Below, piece after piece: positions 61,401 to 64,000 of a DNA stretch of 64,000 nucleotides. The notes under the pieces were generated by a model. It did no database searches, was not told where the DNA came from, and saw only the letters and a program-made list of their open reading frames with translations. Where the stretch lies: assembly GCA_038373885.1 (NCBI GenBank), contig JAWZYV010000718.1, positions 329,001 through 393,000 on the forward strand. Reading direction: 5' to 3'. The stretch comes from Cheiracanthium punctorium (Eukaryota > Arthropoda > Arachnida > Araneae > Cheiracanthiidae). Positions within the stretch are counted from its first letter, which is position 1. Each line of letters opens with the position of its first letter. Both the position numbers and the translations under genes were made by a program.

Positions 61401-63632
61401 ACCTATTCACTCTCGAAGTTGCTAAGACGGATTGCGGATTGGTACACTTCAAGTGTCCCCAGAATCTATAAGCACACCCCCCCCTGCCCTTAGCAACAAT
61501 AGCATTGAATACGATAGTGTAGAAACGATAAATAATGAGATGAACGATTGATTTGAGCAGCGATTTAAACCCCAATTATTAAAACATAGGGATCCCGATG
61601 ATAATAGTGTGCGTTGAAGAAGTGTCTTCAGAATCTATGGGCACCCTCTGCCATAACCAACAGCAGTATTGGGAAATTGGGATGGTAATGACAATCGTTG
61701 AAGGACAGAAGGTGCACATAAATCCGGGTAACACTTAAGGGGTCAGGTACCTTTGAGCGTTGAAAATCTCCATGAAAATTGACCATAACTGCATTCGCAA
61801 TAGCTCTACAAGTAACAATACTGTAAACTTGCATTTTTTACCAGTTATTTAGAAAGCCTTTATGAACCTTTTACAGCTCTTGGAATAGTTCTACATATTA
61901 AATTAAATTTTGTATAACTACAAGTATTCGAGCTCATTTTTTGCTTATTTGCAGTCTTGCGCGCAGCATTTTATGAAATATATATAACACAGTAACTTAA
62001 AAATTTTAATTCATGAAGAAAAATATCCTTAAATTAAAATGACGAAAAAGAATTTTGCTGGGATGCTTGTAACGTTAGAATTTTTGCATTTATTTGCATA
62101 ACTATGCAAATGATAGTTATAAAAATTGCAATTATTCTTTTTTTTTAAAGGAAAGAAGAGTCCCAGCAAAATTCTTTTTCGTCATTTTATTAATAAGCTA
62201 TTTTTCTATGCCTACAACATTTTTTAAGTTACTGTGATACATATATTTTATGAAATGCTGCGCGCACGACTGTAAATAAGCAAAAAATGAGCTCCAATAT
62301 TTTTAGCTATACAAAATTTAATTTAATATATAGAACAATTCTAAGACCTGTAAAAGTTTCATAAAAGCTTTCTAAATAACTGGTAAAAAATACAAGATTA
62401 CAGAATTGTTACTTGTAGAGCTGTGGCAAATGCAGTTATGGTCAATTTTCGTGGAGATTTTCAACGCTCAAAGGTACCTGACTTAATAAGGCTCCATTTA
62501 CTCCAACATAAGGATTGCGACGACAGTAGTACGTTTGACGATCAGGAAGAGATCAATCCTGATCTATCACATTTCTGGCATTGGAACAATATTTCAATCG
62601 TGTGTTAAAAGGTACGGATTGACTGTATTCTTCAATACACTGCGGAGTCAGGAGTCTACCCTTTAGTACCGACCAAATATCCCTCCCCCTATAGAAAAAA
62701 AATCATCTCTCTCAACTGGAGCAGATATCCCCAAAGACATCGCGAATAAACAAGTTAGATATGCTGCGACATGAAGTATCATAAGAATTCTGAAAAAGAA
62801 TAGATTACCAGTTAGCTCTTCATTAAAAATCTTAACAATAGCATAAAAGATCATTTAGAAACAAAATTTTGAATATTTATCGCCGTTTTTCAGTCATTTT
62901 GGGGTTCCCTTCAAATTTTGAGGGAAGCTCAAGCTTTTTCGGTAATCAGCCCCCCACCTCAGAAAAAAAAAGTCCCTTCCGTCGCCTCTCATCATGCATT
63001 AAAATTGCTTACACTTATTGTACGCGTCAGTGTTAGAAGATAATTTTCTTTCAGTACTGAACAAGTATAATCACACAATTTCAAATCGAGACAGCCGGCA
63101 AGGGGTAAACATGCCGGTAAGAGAGATAGAGAAGGAGGAAGGGAGAGATTTGCCGGCTGTGCCGGCACAGCCAGCTGTCGTAAAAAAAAAGGGGTCTCTA
63201 GATCTGTGGCAAGCGATGAACGTTTCGATCGTCCGCCCTCTTGCTGGTAGTTAAGTCGAGCGATGGCAACACGGCTGCCCTTTTTTCAGCATTGGGCCAT
63301 CTATCCAGCTGTTCTCGCATTCTTCTATTTTTCAGCAGATGTCAGTGCTGTTAAAAATAATCGTGACCATTTTTTTTTTTTACGGGAAAGGACGTGCTAA
63401 AAAGTAAAGGATTCTCGTGGAGCCATGTCACCCGCAACTCTTTTTATAGAAATCAAATCTATTCTTCGTGACTGGCAACAAGTCAAAACGTCAAGAGTTG
63501 GGCTTTCCCAGAGCGGGAACACTGCGCGTTAAAGGGTTAAGGAAAATAATAACTTTGAACTTATCCGCCGAACAATTGGAAAAATTTAACGAAGCCACTT
63601 ACCTGTGTCAGCGAGCCGAGAAAACATCCCAT
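24357..63632 (-). CDS. FRMD4A: FRMD4A/FRMD4B orthologue, FERM and CUPID-domain scaffold protein (whole locus, 18 visible coding exons)
   Basis: In vertebrates FRMD4A and FRMD4B (GRSP1) are junctional scaffolds: the FERM domain acts at membranes and the CUPID region binds cytohesin Arf-GEFs, linking Par3 and Arf6 in epithelial polarity. Here exons on the minus strand, each with AC/CT (GT-AG) borders, join in phase from 54251 to the stop at 24357 and give 975 residues. Family signatures include WLQLDRRVLEHEFPK, YFVESIAHLKD, CEDRVVEEYK, LPTYGVHYYEVKD, GIPWWLGISYKGI and KQLENLYFRDRKFSIEV for FERM, and ALKARREALEEAL, KKLCLREGELTGALP and KALQKLKEIEQKL for CUPID. With the absent F1 exon the length would be close to the roughly 1,040 residues of human FRMD4A. 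Introns run from under 100 nt to about 10 kb and are loaded with transposons. The N-terminal half of the F1 lobe is missing from the visible exons. Assignment to the family is firm; splicing is inferred from sequence alone. Confidence 0.93.
26032..27751 (+). pseudogene. Mutator-like transposase, broken
   Basis: Related to the arthropod Mutator-like transposase domain proteins. It starts at MSSNAESRATDFRREKRCFR, has zinc-binding pairs (CNHC, CCTC) near residues 80-110, then CVSGDGTW, HTSRIGVCSVIGDVTGKVID, CKGCD, YIGDGDTKTF, KVECVGYVQKRMGSRLRKLK, KKLSDGK, CPISATSWCNYQKAV and NELFNSTIWNYCPK. Asp at 26647, Asp at 26931 and Glu at 27422 are the likely DDE residues. Breaks: TGA at 26665-26667 just after SGDGTWKT, and frame changes near 26840-26856, 27090-27100 and 27155-27165. 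The last frame then runs open to the stop at 27751. It cannot encode an active enzyme. Confidence 0.9.
27783..28488. repeat. Tandem array inside the Mutator-like element, about 175-bp period
   Basis: Four units with boundaries at AGCAAA (27961, 28136, 28313, 28487). Each carries TGTGAATGTTMCC, a GATTTTGTATTATTT phrase, and TTGTGATAATA before AGCAAA. The array lies between the transposase and the right end. Confidence 0.85.
29325..29653 (-). CDS. FRMD4A: FRMD4 exon, Ser/Pro-rich tail
   Basis: One hundred and nine codons plus two bases. Low-complexity Ser/Pro/Tyr-rich sequence with LPSILRANSNSVPSSPSN near its start and ITPLSAPYRN at its end. The AG left over joins G of the last exon to give Arg (PYRNRFESTLD), which fixes the donor as AG|GTCTGT rather than the GTATTT four bases downstream. 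Confidence 0.88.
29769..29869 (-). CDS. FRMD4A: FRMD4 exon, linker after CUPID
   Basis: Two bases plus 33 codons, QLIQTSSANLGDLTLTLSPT then DSDCEDKNSFNKM. It is acidic and Ser/Thr-rich, corresponding to the EDSSLSDALVLEDED region of FRMD4A. Acceptor TTTCAG, donor GTAATTC, phase 0. Confidence 0.85.
30000..30135. repeat. Small interspersed repeat, GGGGTTGAACCCCC type
   Basis: Shares an ACAGACTTTCTTTATGGGAG start and a GGGGTTGAACCCC end with relatives at about 37640-37812 and 60222-60398. Confidence 0.5.
30161..30245 (-). CDS. FRMD4A: FRMD4 exon, end of CUPID
   Basis: Twenty-eight codons plus one base, LKEIEQKLIHFKKQNPNLRR then NSSKLSDT; LKEIE is the conserved end of the CUPID helix. The G left over forms Glu with the next exon. 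Donor GTGAGCT. Confidence 0.92.
30333..30476 (-). CDS. FRMD4A: FRMD4 exon, CUPID C-terminal helix
   Basis: Forty-eight codons, EEELARLELEYEIQTKIVNA through KKNIRRQRKISHQKALQK, matching EAELERLEREFAIQSQITEAA and the basic KKLKKQRKTSYLNALKKL helix. Phase 0 both sides. Confidence 0.93.
31170..31298 (-). CDS. FRMD4A: FRMD4 exon, CUPID middle
   Basis: Forty-three codons, ELTGALPPEMPLSPGEQIPI then IRKKVGAAYPMKDK and a Lys-rich end. This matches [29 protein letters not shown], shared by FRMD4, CCDC120 and INAVA. Phase 0 both sides. Confidence 0.93.
32345..32472 (-). CDS. FRMD4A: FRMD4 exon, CUPID domain start
   Basis: Two bases plus 42 codons: an acidic DSCDETVDTVE lead, then MFVALKARREALEEALHKKC and EELKKLCLREG. 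This is the first CUPID (DUF3338) coiled helix, matching LAALKSRQEALEETL in FRMD4A. Donor GTGAGTGG, phase 0. Confidence 0.93.
33178..33355. repeat. Possible hAT-like miniature element
   Basis: GGTAACCTCCAGCACGTGGG and the complement of CCAAAGGTTGCTCATACC resemble hAT ends of the GTGGGCAACC type, but match poorly. Confidence 0.3.
33544..34212. mobile_element. pogo/Tigger-like non-autonomous element
   Basis: Left CAATAGAACCTCGATTAACC and right GGATAATCGAGGTTCTACTG, flanked by TA (33542-33543 and 34213-34214). These ends are typical of the pogo/Tigger group. No transposase frame. Confidence 0.85.
34698..34717 (-). CDS. FRMD4A: FRMD4 candidate 20-nt micro-exon
   Basis: Bordered by an ATAG acceptor after a C/T tract and a good donor GTAAGC. 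If joined from the GTATTT donor of the preceding exon and to the following exon, the three meet in frame and read IDS-GDGRDSD-CDSCDETVD, adding eight residues. The acceptor region has been copied in a tandem duplication just to its right. There is no transcript support, and the other donor of the upstream exon bypasses it, so it may be an alternative exon or chance. Confidence 0.35.
34708..34842. repeat. Tandem duplication of about 72 bp beside the candidate micro-exon
   Basis: CACGACCATCACTATCTGCT... TTTATGG...TAGATGAAAAAATATCTTATCCCC occurs twice in a row; the second copy lacks the G-rich insert. The duplication copies the acceptor and 5' part of the micro-exon but not its donor. Confidence 0.75.
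34984..35117 (-). CDS. FRMD4A: FRMD4 exon, FERM-CUPID linker, two possible donors
   Basis: Encodes CALSLSRNFSDIADELSHGS followed by a Ser-rich stretch ending LPALKIDS, the counterpart of the vertebrate ARSLSEIAIDLTE segment. Two donors overlap: GTATTT (exon left border 34984, phase 2) and GTGGGT (left border 34988, phase 1). The GTGGGT donor joins directly to the exon at 32345-32472. The GTATTT donor is only open if the 20-nt candidate micro-exon at 34698-34717 is included. The end of this exon is therefore uncertain by 4 nt. Confidence 0.88.
36297..36497 (-). mobile_element. tRNA-derived SINE with 14-bp target duplication
   Basis: On the minus strand it starts CGCCGACCAGATTGTATGGT, with a box-A-like GTATGGTGGATAAAGC and a perfect box B GGTTCAACTCC. 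ATCTTTTAAAATTT flanks both sides (36283-36296 and 36498-36511). It is not a functional tRNA: the body continues well past the tRNA-like head. It lies in an FRMD4 intron. Confidence 0.85.
36739..36880 (-). CDS. FRMD4A: FRMD4 exon, end of FERM F3
   Basis: One base plus 47 codons, VTASRKTFGPGNISVYVWFA through SMAIAQHQFYLDRKQNK. The final FERM helix and the AISQHQFYLDRKQSK motif of FRMD4 are conserved. The donor reads GTAGGTC, phase 0. A tRNA-derived SINE lies in the following intron. Confidence 0.93.
36964..37040 (-). CDS. FRMD4A: FRMD4 exon, FERM F3
   Basis: Encodes LFLWKQLENLYFRDRKFSIE then VYDTK, matching IFQWRQLENLYFREKKFSVEV. Acceptor TTGCAG; ends with two bases (AG) completed by G in the next exon. 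Confidence 0.93.
37483..37569 (-). CDS. FRMD4A: FRMD4 exon, FERM F3 start
   Basis: Twenty-nine codons, DKAGIPWWLGISYKGICQYD onwards, phase 0 on both sides. GIPWWLGISYKGI is the strongest single family signature in the locus. Confidence 0.94.
37640..37812. repeat. Small interspersed repeat, GGGTTTTGAACCCCC type
   Basis: Second member of the family at 30000-30135, with GCAGAATTTCTTC at the left and a C9 run at the right. Confidence 0.5.
37863..37920 (-). CDS. FRMD4A: FRMD4 exon, FERM F2-F3 linker
   Basis: Encodes YMRIAESLPTYGVHYYEVK, the near-invariant ESLPTYGVHYYxVKD motif of the family. One base in, phase 0 out; donor GTAAGTC. Confidence 0.93.
38097..38162 (-). CDS. FRMD4A: FRMD4 exon, FERM F2
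   Basis: Encodes EDRVVEEYKILIGQSRGAAI then V, preceded by Cys across the splice; compare CEDRVIEHYKKLNGQTRGQA in vertebrates. Acceptor TATTAG, donor GTATGAAT. Two bases (AA) carry over to form Asn. Confidence 0.92.
38747..38830 (-). CDS. FRMD4A: FRMD4 exon, FERM F2
   Basis: Encodes SDLAKQHLKKLPVLPTSTLV followed by EHPSLTV, matching the FRMD4 stretch SDLKKLPALPTQ...EHPSL. Acceptor TTTCAG, donor GTAAGTG. It carries one base in and two bases (TG) out. Confidence 0.92.
39246..39782. mobile_element. Inverted-repeat element, ends TACCACGTTTACTCGCGTAA
   Basis: The left end and the complement of the right end (TACCGCATTTACTCGCATAA) match with few changes. Related to 22754-22943. Confidence 0.7.
39790..40260. 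repeat. Nested hAT-like remnants
   Basis: A CAGGGTTTCTCAAACTGTGC start, and within it a GCTTGTCCAAGCTTTTTG...GTTGGACAATCC inverted pair. Both resemble hAT ends; borders uncertain. Confidence 0.35.
40607..40686 (-). CDS. FRMD4A: FRMD4 exon, FERM F2 start
   Basis: Twenty-six codons plus two bases, beginning GVIEVSSDKAFQLAALVLQA and ending GDYSG, the start of the four-helix F2 lobe. The acceptor is TTAG and the donor GTAAAAT. Two bases (GG) are completed by T of the next exon. Confidence 0.92.
41160..41600. repeat. Imperfect fold-back repeat
   Basis: AAAATTCGCAGT...AAAATGTGTCCAT...ATTAATGAGGTG near 41210-41260 is mirrored at about 41515-41575. Confidence 0.55.
41700..42835 (-). mobile_element. 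LINE 3' end fragment
   Basis: The minus frame 42568-42831 ends a LINE protein: GLDRHDNGLCVCGHEGVSLH then YVNGPC, with a C-x-C...H...C pattern typical of Jockey/R1-type C termini. The remaining 850 bp would be its 3' UTR. A G14 run and Pro-coding GC-rich patch near 41750-41870 differ sharply from the surroundings. Confidence 0.55.
43896..44330. mobile_element. Miniature element with about 100-bp arms, TA-flanked
   Basis: The ends CAGGGTGAATCTAAACTCTT and AAGAGTTTAGATTCGCCCTG are inverted. Homology continues inward through GTGATAGG, GGAATCG and AATCACATAGCAATGTGGGG. TA on both sides. A decayed relative is at about 48940-49132. Confidence 0.85.
44331..45190. other. Homopolymer-rich intron sequence
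   Basis: Many A and T runs; the two open frames on opposite strands here (about 44584-45013) are Lys/Phe runs caused by them. Nothing recognised. Confidence 0.6.
45195..45350. repeat. TTAACCC palindrome family, diverged fragment
   Basis: GGGTTAACCTTTTGACG, GTGCAGCCGTTGCCATCGAT and TTTAACTACCAGCA match other members. Confidence 0.6.
45558..45827. mobile_element. Miniature element, CAGGGGTTGATACAGACGAA end
   Basis: In inverse orientation it matches 54425-54777: TTCGTCTG, GGACCC and the repeated GAAATTCACAAAAAT phrases are shared. The ends CAGGGGTTGAT and ATCGACCCTTG are inverted. Confidence 0.7.
45954..45990 (-). other. 37-nt exon-like module, copy 1
   Basis: Minus strand: acceptor TGCTTTCCAG, then CGATAAACAAATTATGAAGG... 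TTTTACAG, then donor GTTAGG. Open in one frame as DKQIMKEKMVLQ. Not in phase with the flanking FRMD4 exons (it would introduce TAA). Confidence 0.4.
46650..46885. mobile_element. Hairpin miniature element, ends CACTGCAA, TA-flanked
   Basis: The arms of about 55-70 bp contain ACTGTCAGCCAGGACGCCAG and its exact complement. TA flanks both ends. The interior repeats ACGGAA and TTTACAGAAA. Confidence 0.85.
47275..48772 (+). mobile_element. Solo LTR interrupted by another element
   Basis: Starts TGTTATGAATTTTC and ends GAATTTTGTAACA, flanked by ATAT on both sides. The promoter-like part has TATAAAA near 47596 in a GC-rich stretch, and an AATAAA near 48717 close to the end. Removing the nested element at 47751-48685 leaves about 563 bp, a normal LTR length. 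No internal retroelement sequence adjoins it. Confidence 0.65.
47751..48685. mobile_element. Inverted-repeat element nested in the LTR
   Basis: GAGGAGAGGAGGTGATTATG at the left and its complement at the right, extending to 25 bp without a mismatch. The interior is 885 bp with ATGGAATA repeated, and a frame of 73 codons that I do not recognise. Confidence 0.75.
48940..49132. repeat. Decayed relative of the 43896-44330 element
   Basis: TTGTTTATGAAACTTG, GATTATTAAC and ACATCGCTATGCGATT correspond to the right half of that element; ends ACCACCCTGTAC. Confidence 0.6.
49348..49384 (-). other. 37-nt exon-like module, copy 2
   Basis: Minus strand: polypyrimidine tract and TTCTTCTCAG acceptor, CGATAAGCGTATTCTGAAGG... 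TTTTACAG, donor GTACGG. Encodes DKRILKEKIVLQ in one frame. Confidence 0.4.
49566..49722. repeat. Interspersed repeat, copy 2
   Basis: Counterpart of 23440-23597, ending GTTAACGGGTTAA. Confidence 0.65.
49760..50040. repeat. Direct repeat, about 208 bp apart
   Basis: GTTGTGGCGACGGACAAA...ATGGACGCCACC at 49762 recurs at 49970 (GTTATGGTGACGGACAAA...ATGGACGCCACC). Unusually CpG-rich for the window, with many GACGT motifs. Confidence 0.55.
50296..50537. repeat. TTAACCC palindrome family, short copy
   Basis: TGCCATCGATCCATTCAACT and an inverted partner near 50385-50440 flank ACCAACAATATGG. The right end GCGTCAAAGGGTTAA has been hit by the hAT-like element that follows. Confidence 0.65.
50538..51004. 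mobile_element. hAT-like miniature element with 8-bp target duplication
   Basis: Ends CATAGGTTCCCAA and TTGGGAACCTATG; GGTTAAAT flanks both sides exactly (50530-50537 and 51005-51012). The left duplication belongs to an older TTAACCC-family repeat, so this is a nested insertion. Confidence 0.88.
51050..51134 (-). CDS. FRMD4A: FRMD4 exon, FERM F1-F2 junction
   Basis: One base plus 28 codons, YFVESIAHLKDSSTVEAFYL onwards, matching the FYIESISYLKD block of vertebrate FRMD4. The donor is GTAAGTTTG and the exon ends in phase 0. A hAT-like miniature element with its target duplication ends only 37 bp before this exon's donor side. Confidence 0.92.
51568..51996 (-). mobile_element. TTAACCC palindrome family, full copy in inverse orientation
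   Basis: Begins TTAACCCTTTAACGCGCAGT and ends CACCTCAAAGGGTTAA. Contains CACAGCCAGCTG and GGGTCTCTAGATCTGTGGCA like the copy at 59441. Confidence 0.8.
51997..53479. other. Intron sequence, nothing recognised
   Basis: AT-rich, with no family motifs in any open frame and no clear inverted repeats. Confidence 0.55.
53480..53892. mobile_element. hAT-like miniature element
   Basis: Ends CAAGGACGCGCTTAGGG and CCCTAAGCACGGCTCTG. Flanks ACCATGGA and ACCATGGG give a 7-of-8 target duplication. Confidence 0.7.
54153..54251 (-). CDS. FRMD4A: FRMD4 exon, FERM F1 lobe end
   Basis: Encodes 32 full codons starting GHYSWLQLDRRVLEHEFPKR, the diagnostic FRMD4 F1 segment. The acceptor is TTACAG and the donor GTAAGTGC. 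One base at the 5' end completes a codon and two bases (AA) carry over, joining exactly to the next exon to give Lys. A second AG two bases further in could move the acceptor and change the incoming phase. The preceding exon was not found. Confidence 0.92.
54425..54777. mobile_element. Miniature element, CAGGGGTTGGTCAAGG / CATCGACCCCTG ends
   Basis: Inverse relative of 45558-45827. Contains four diverged GTAATTTTGTGAAGGGGCC units in its right half. Confidence 0.75.
54808..55000 (+). pseudogene. Tc1/mariner-superfamily transposase C-terminal scrap
   Basis: FPARSLEFTPHDFFL, a stop, then IIKGEVYGSKPHN, a decayed form of the PPRSPDLTPxDFFLWGxLKxxVY motif. Two in-frame stops. Confidence 0.6.
55134..55902. 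mobile_element. pogo/Tigger-like non-autonomous element
   Basis: Left CAGTAGAACCCCGATTCATC and right GATAGATCGGGGTTTCACTG, flanked by TA. Subterminal AACGATGAATGCGGG copies are also inverted. Confidence 0.82.
55903..57120. other. Intron sequence, nothing recognised
   Basis: AT-rich. Searched for the missing FRMD4 F1 exon without success. Confidence 0.5.
57127..57166 (-). other. 37-nt exon-like module, diverged copy 3
   Basis: Keeps GGAAAAGATAGTTTTACAG and a GTCCGT donor, but the acceptor is lost and the frame is shifted. Confidence 0.3.
57249..57962. mobile_element. ATTCGG-rich miniature element, copy 2
   Basis: GGAATGCACCGAATATTCGG at the left, TTCGGTGCATCCCTA at the right, like 22046-22514, but with a longer AT-rich middle. 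Flanks share TTATATA only. Confidence 0.75.
58160..58330. repeat. TTAACCC palindrome family, diverged left-end fragment
   Basis: TTAACCCTTTTCGCACCC followed by GTTGAAAAAGAGTCGACTGC resembles the left end of 59441. Confidence 0.5.
58728..58980. repeat. TTAACCC palindrome family, core fragment
   Basis: CACAGCTGGCTGTGCAGCAG with its mirror CACAGCCAGCTGTGTC, followed by four short GATCATGGATGGTC-type tandem units and ATGGATCGATGGCAACTGCT. Confidence 0.6.
59441..59958 (+). mobile_element. TTAACCC palindrome family, best full copy
   Basis: Ends TTAACCCTTTAAGGCGCA and TGCGCGTTAAAGGGTTAA. Contains a tandem CCATCCTTTTAGAGAT array (about 59498-59562), the 64-nt palindrome at 59563-59626, and inverted GCCGTTGCCATC/GATGGCAACTGC segments. 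No coding sequence, so it is non-autonomous. Confidence 0.85.
59563..59626. repeat. 64-nt near-perfect palindrome
   Basis: Arms of 32 nt with one mismatch and no loop, centred between 59594 and 59595 on GTGCCGGCAC. It could form a cruciform. Confidence 0.9.
60042..61060. repeat. Composite of inverted repeat arms and a transposase scrap
   Basis: 60120-60195 and 60940-61015 are inverted copies (CTATTTCGGAACTTCTGTATAAAATTTTT type). Minus strand 60720-60900 reads DWPPYFPEPTPSDYFL then EETVYRYHPDRMDELEGSIC, a Tc1/mariner-superfamily transposase C terminus. A hAT-like element (60474-60648) and a small repeat (60222-60398) sit between. Confidence 0.6.
60474..60648. mobile_element. hAT-like miniature element with 8-bp target duplication
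   Basis: CATGGGCGCCGGCAG and CTGCCGGCGCCCATG at the ends; GTCACAGC directly outside both (60466-60473 and 60649-60656). Confidence 0.88.
61739..62484. mobile_element. Fold-back element related to the Mutator-like element
   Basis: The arms of about 330 bp match closely: GGTCAGGTACCTTTGAGCGT... at the left is mirrored by ACGCTCAAAGGTACCTGACT at the right, and AGAATTTTGCTGGGA by TCCCAGCAAAATTCT near the centre. The terminal GGGG-CA-GTACCTTT-CGTT pattern is shared with 25575. No coding capacity. Confidence 0.8.
63148..63540 (+). mobile_element. TTAACCC palindrome family, copy beside the FRMD4 first exon
   Basis: Starts within the palindrome (GCTGTGCCGGCACAGCCAGC) and ends CGCGTTAAAGGGTTAA, 62 bp from the candidate first exon. 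Very close to the right two-thirds of 59441-59958. Confidence 0.8.
63603..63632 (-). CDS. FRMD4A: FRMD4 candidate first coding exon (MGCFLGSLTQ)
   Basis: An ATG at 63630-63632 opens ten codons, MGCFLGSLTQ, ending in CAG before a strong donor GTAAGTG, phase 0. An in-frame TGA lies 24 nt upstream, so this ATG would be the true start. Gly2-Cys3 recalls acylated N termini, but position 6 is Gly rather than Ser/Thr, so myristoylation is doubtful. It sits beside a CpG-richer, promoter-like stretch on the correct strand. The link to FRMD4 is inference, because the next exon (rest of the F1 lobe) was not located. It could instead be a first exon of another minus-strand transcript. Confidence 0.5.
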
Positions 63633-63920
63633 TTTACCACACAATAAGTTTTGTTTTCAATCATACAGTCAACAAAACATGTGCTTTTTTTCTAAAAGTG
63701 AAAAAAATAAATAAATAATCCAATTTCGTCACGACAAGCAGAAAACTTCGGTGCCGCGTGCGTTCTGTTTATCGCGTTTCTCCGTTTGACTCAAAATAAA
63801 AAAGTGAAAGAGATTCAGAAGCAGCCACAGCAGACGATTTTCGGGACTGACAGTGACGTCATAATGAAAGAAGAAAAGATGCTTTCTCTCTCTCTCTCAC
63901 ACACACACAGCTTGCGTGGA
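63633..63920 (-). promoter_or_regulatory. Probable FRMD4 promoter / 5' UTR region
   Basis: Directly upstream of the candidate first exon on the minus strand. The composition changes from AT-rich to mixed with several CpG. There is a perfect CRE/ATF octamer TGACGTCA at 63854-63861, then CT and CA/GT microsatellites at about 63886-63935. No TATA box was recognised. Confidence 0.4.
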
Positions 63921-64000
63921 TGTGTGTGTGTGATGTGTGTAGAATTCGTAAAAAGAGGTAGGGGACCTTGGGGTGGAAGGGAAGGGCAGGGGAGGGGAAG

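Noticed and set aside
62663..62854. Candidate FRMD4 exon ending FNEELTG before a GT
   Set aside because: Its last residues would join to GHYSW if the alternative acceptor were used, but the upstream residues do not resemble the F1 lobe.
1..64000. CRISPR array, bacterial operon, ribosomal RNA or integrated virus
   Set aside because: No regularly spaced short repeats with unique spacers, no rRNA-like block, and no gag/pol/env or capsid-like frames were seen; the split genes are eukaryotic.

Overview
The window looks like AT-rich animal nuclear DNA: split genes with GT-AG introns, dense transposon debris, long A/T runs and TA microsatellites. A spider or close relative is the best guess. FRMD4 is animal-specific, and from memory the Tc1-like, Mutator-like and inverted-repeat families resemble ones common in spider assemblies. 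That attribution is inference.

Layout. (1) 5401-14176, plus strand: the last two visible exons of a gene I cannot name, with the stop codon at 14174-14176 and a candidate poly(A) signal near 15204. (2) About 15.3-24.3 kb: an intergenic stretch of AT-rich sequence and small inverted-repeat elements. (3) 24357-63632, minus strand: one large gene, the orthologue of vertebrate FRMD4A/FRMD4B. Seventeen coding exons from 54251 down to 24357 keep phase and give a 975-residue product: most of the FERM domain, then the cytohesin-binding CUPID (DUF3338) helices, then a long Ser/Pro/His-rich tail. A candidate first exon encoding ten residues lies at 63603-63632 beside a CRE-like palindrome. The exon for the N-terminal half of the FERM F1 lobe, expected between 54.3 and 63.6 kb, was not found. 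The two genes are convergent.

The rest is mobile DNA. A decayed Mutator-like element (25575-28895) fills almost all of the last FRMD4 intron, and a fold-back element at about 61739-62484 has related ends. A nearly whole Tc1-like element (6206-7622) lies in the intron of the plus-strand gene. There is also a 2.5-kb fold-back element, an element with internal 177-bp arrays, three pogo/Tigger-like elements with CAGTAGAA-type ends, several hAT-like miniature elements with 8-bp duplications, a solo LTR split by another inverted-repeat element, a tRNA-derived SINE, LINE and mariner scraps, and a recurring family with ends TTAACCCTTTAA and a long palindromic core.

The observations most worth a second look are a possible 20-nt FRMD4 micro-exon beside a tandem duplication, a 37-nt exon-like module present three times on the FRMD4 strand, and the TTAACCC palindrome family.
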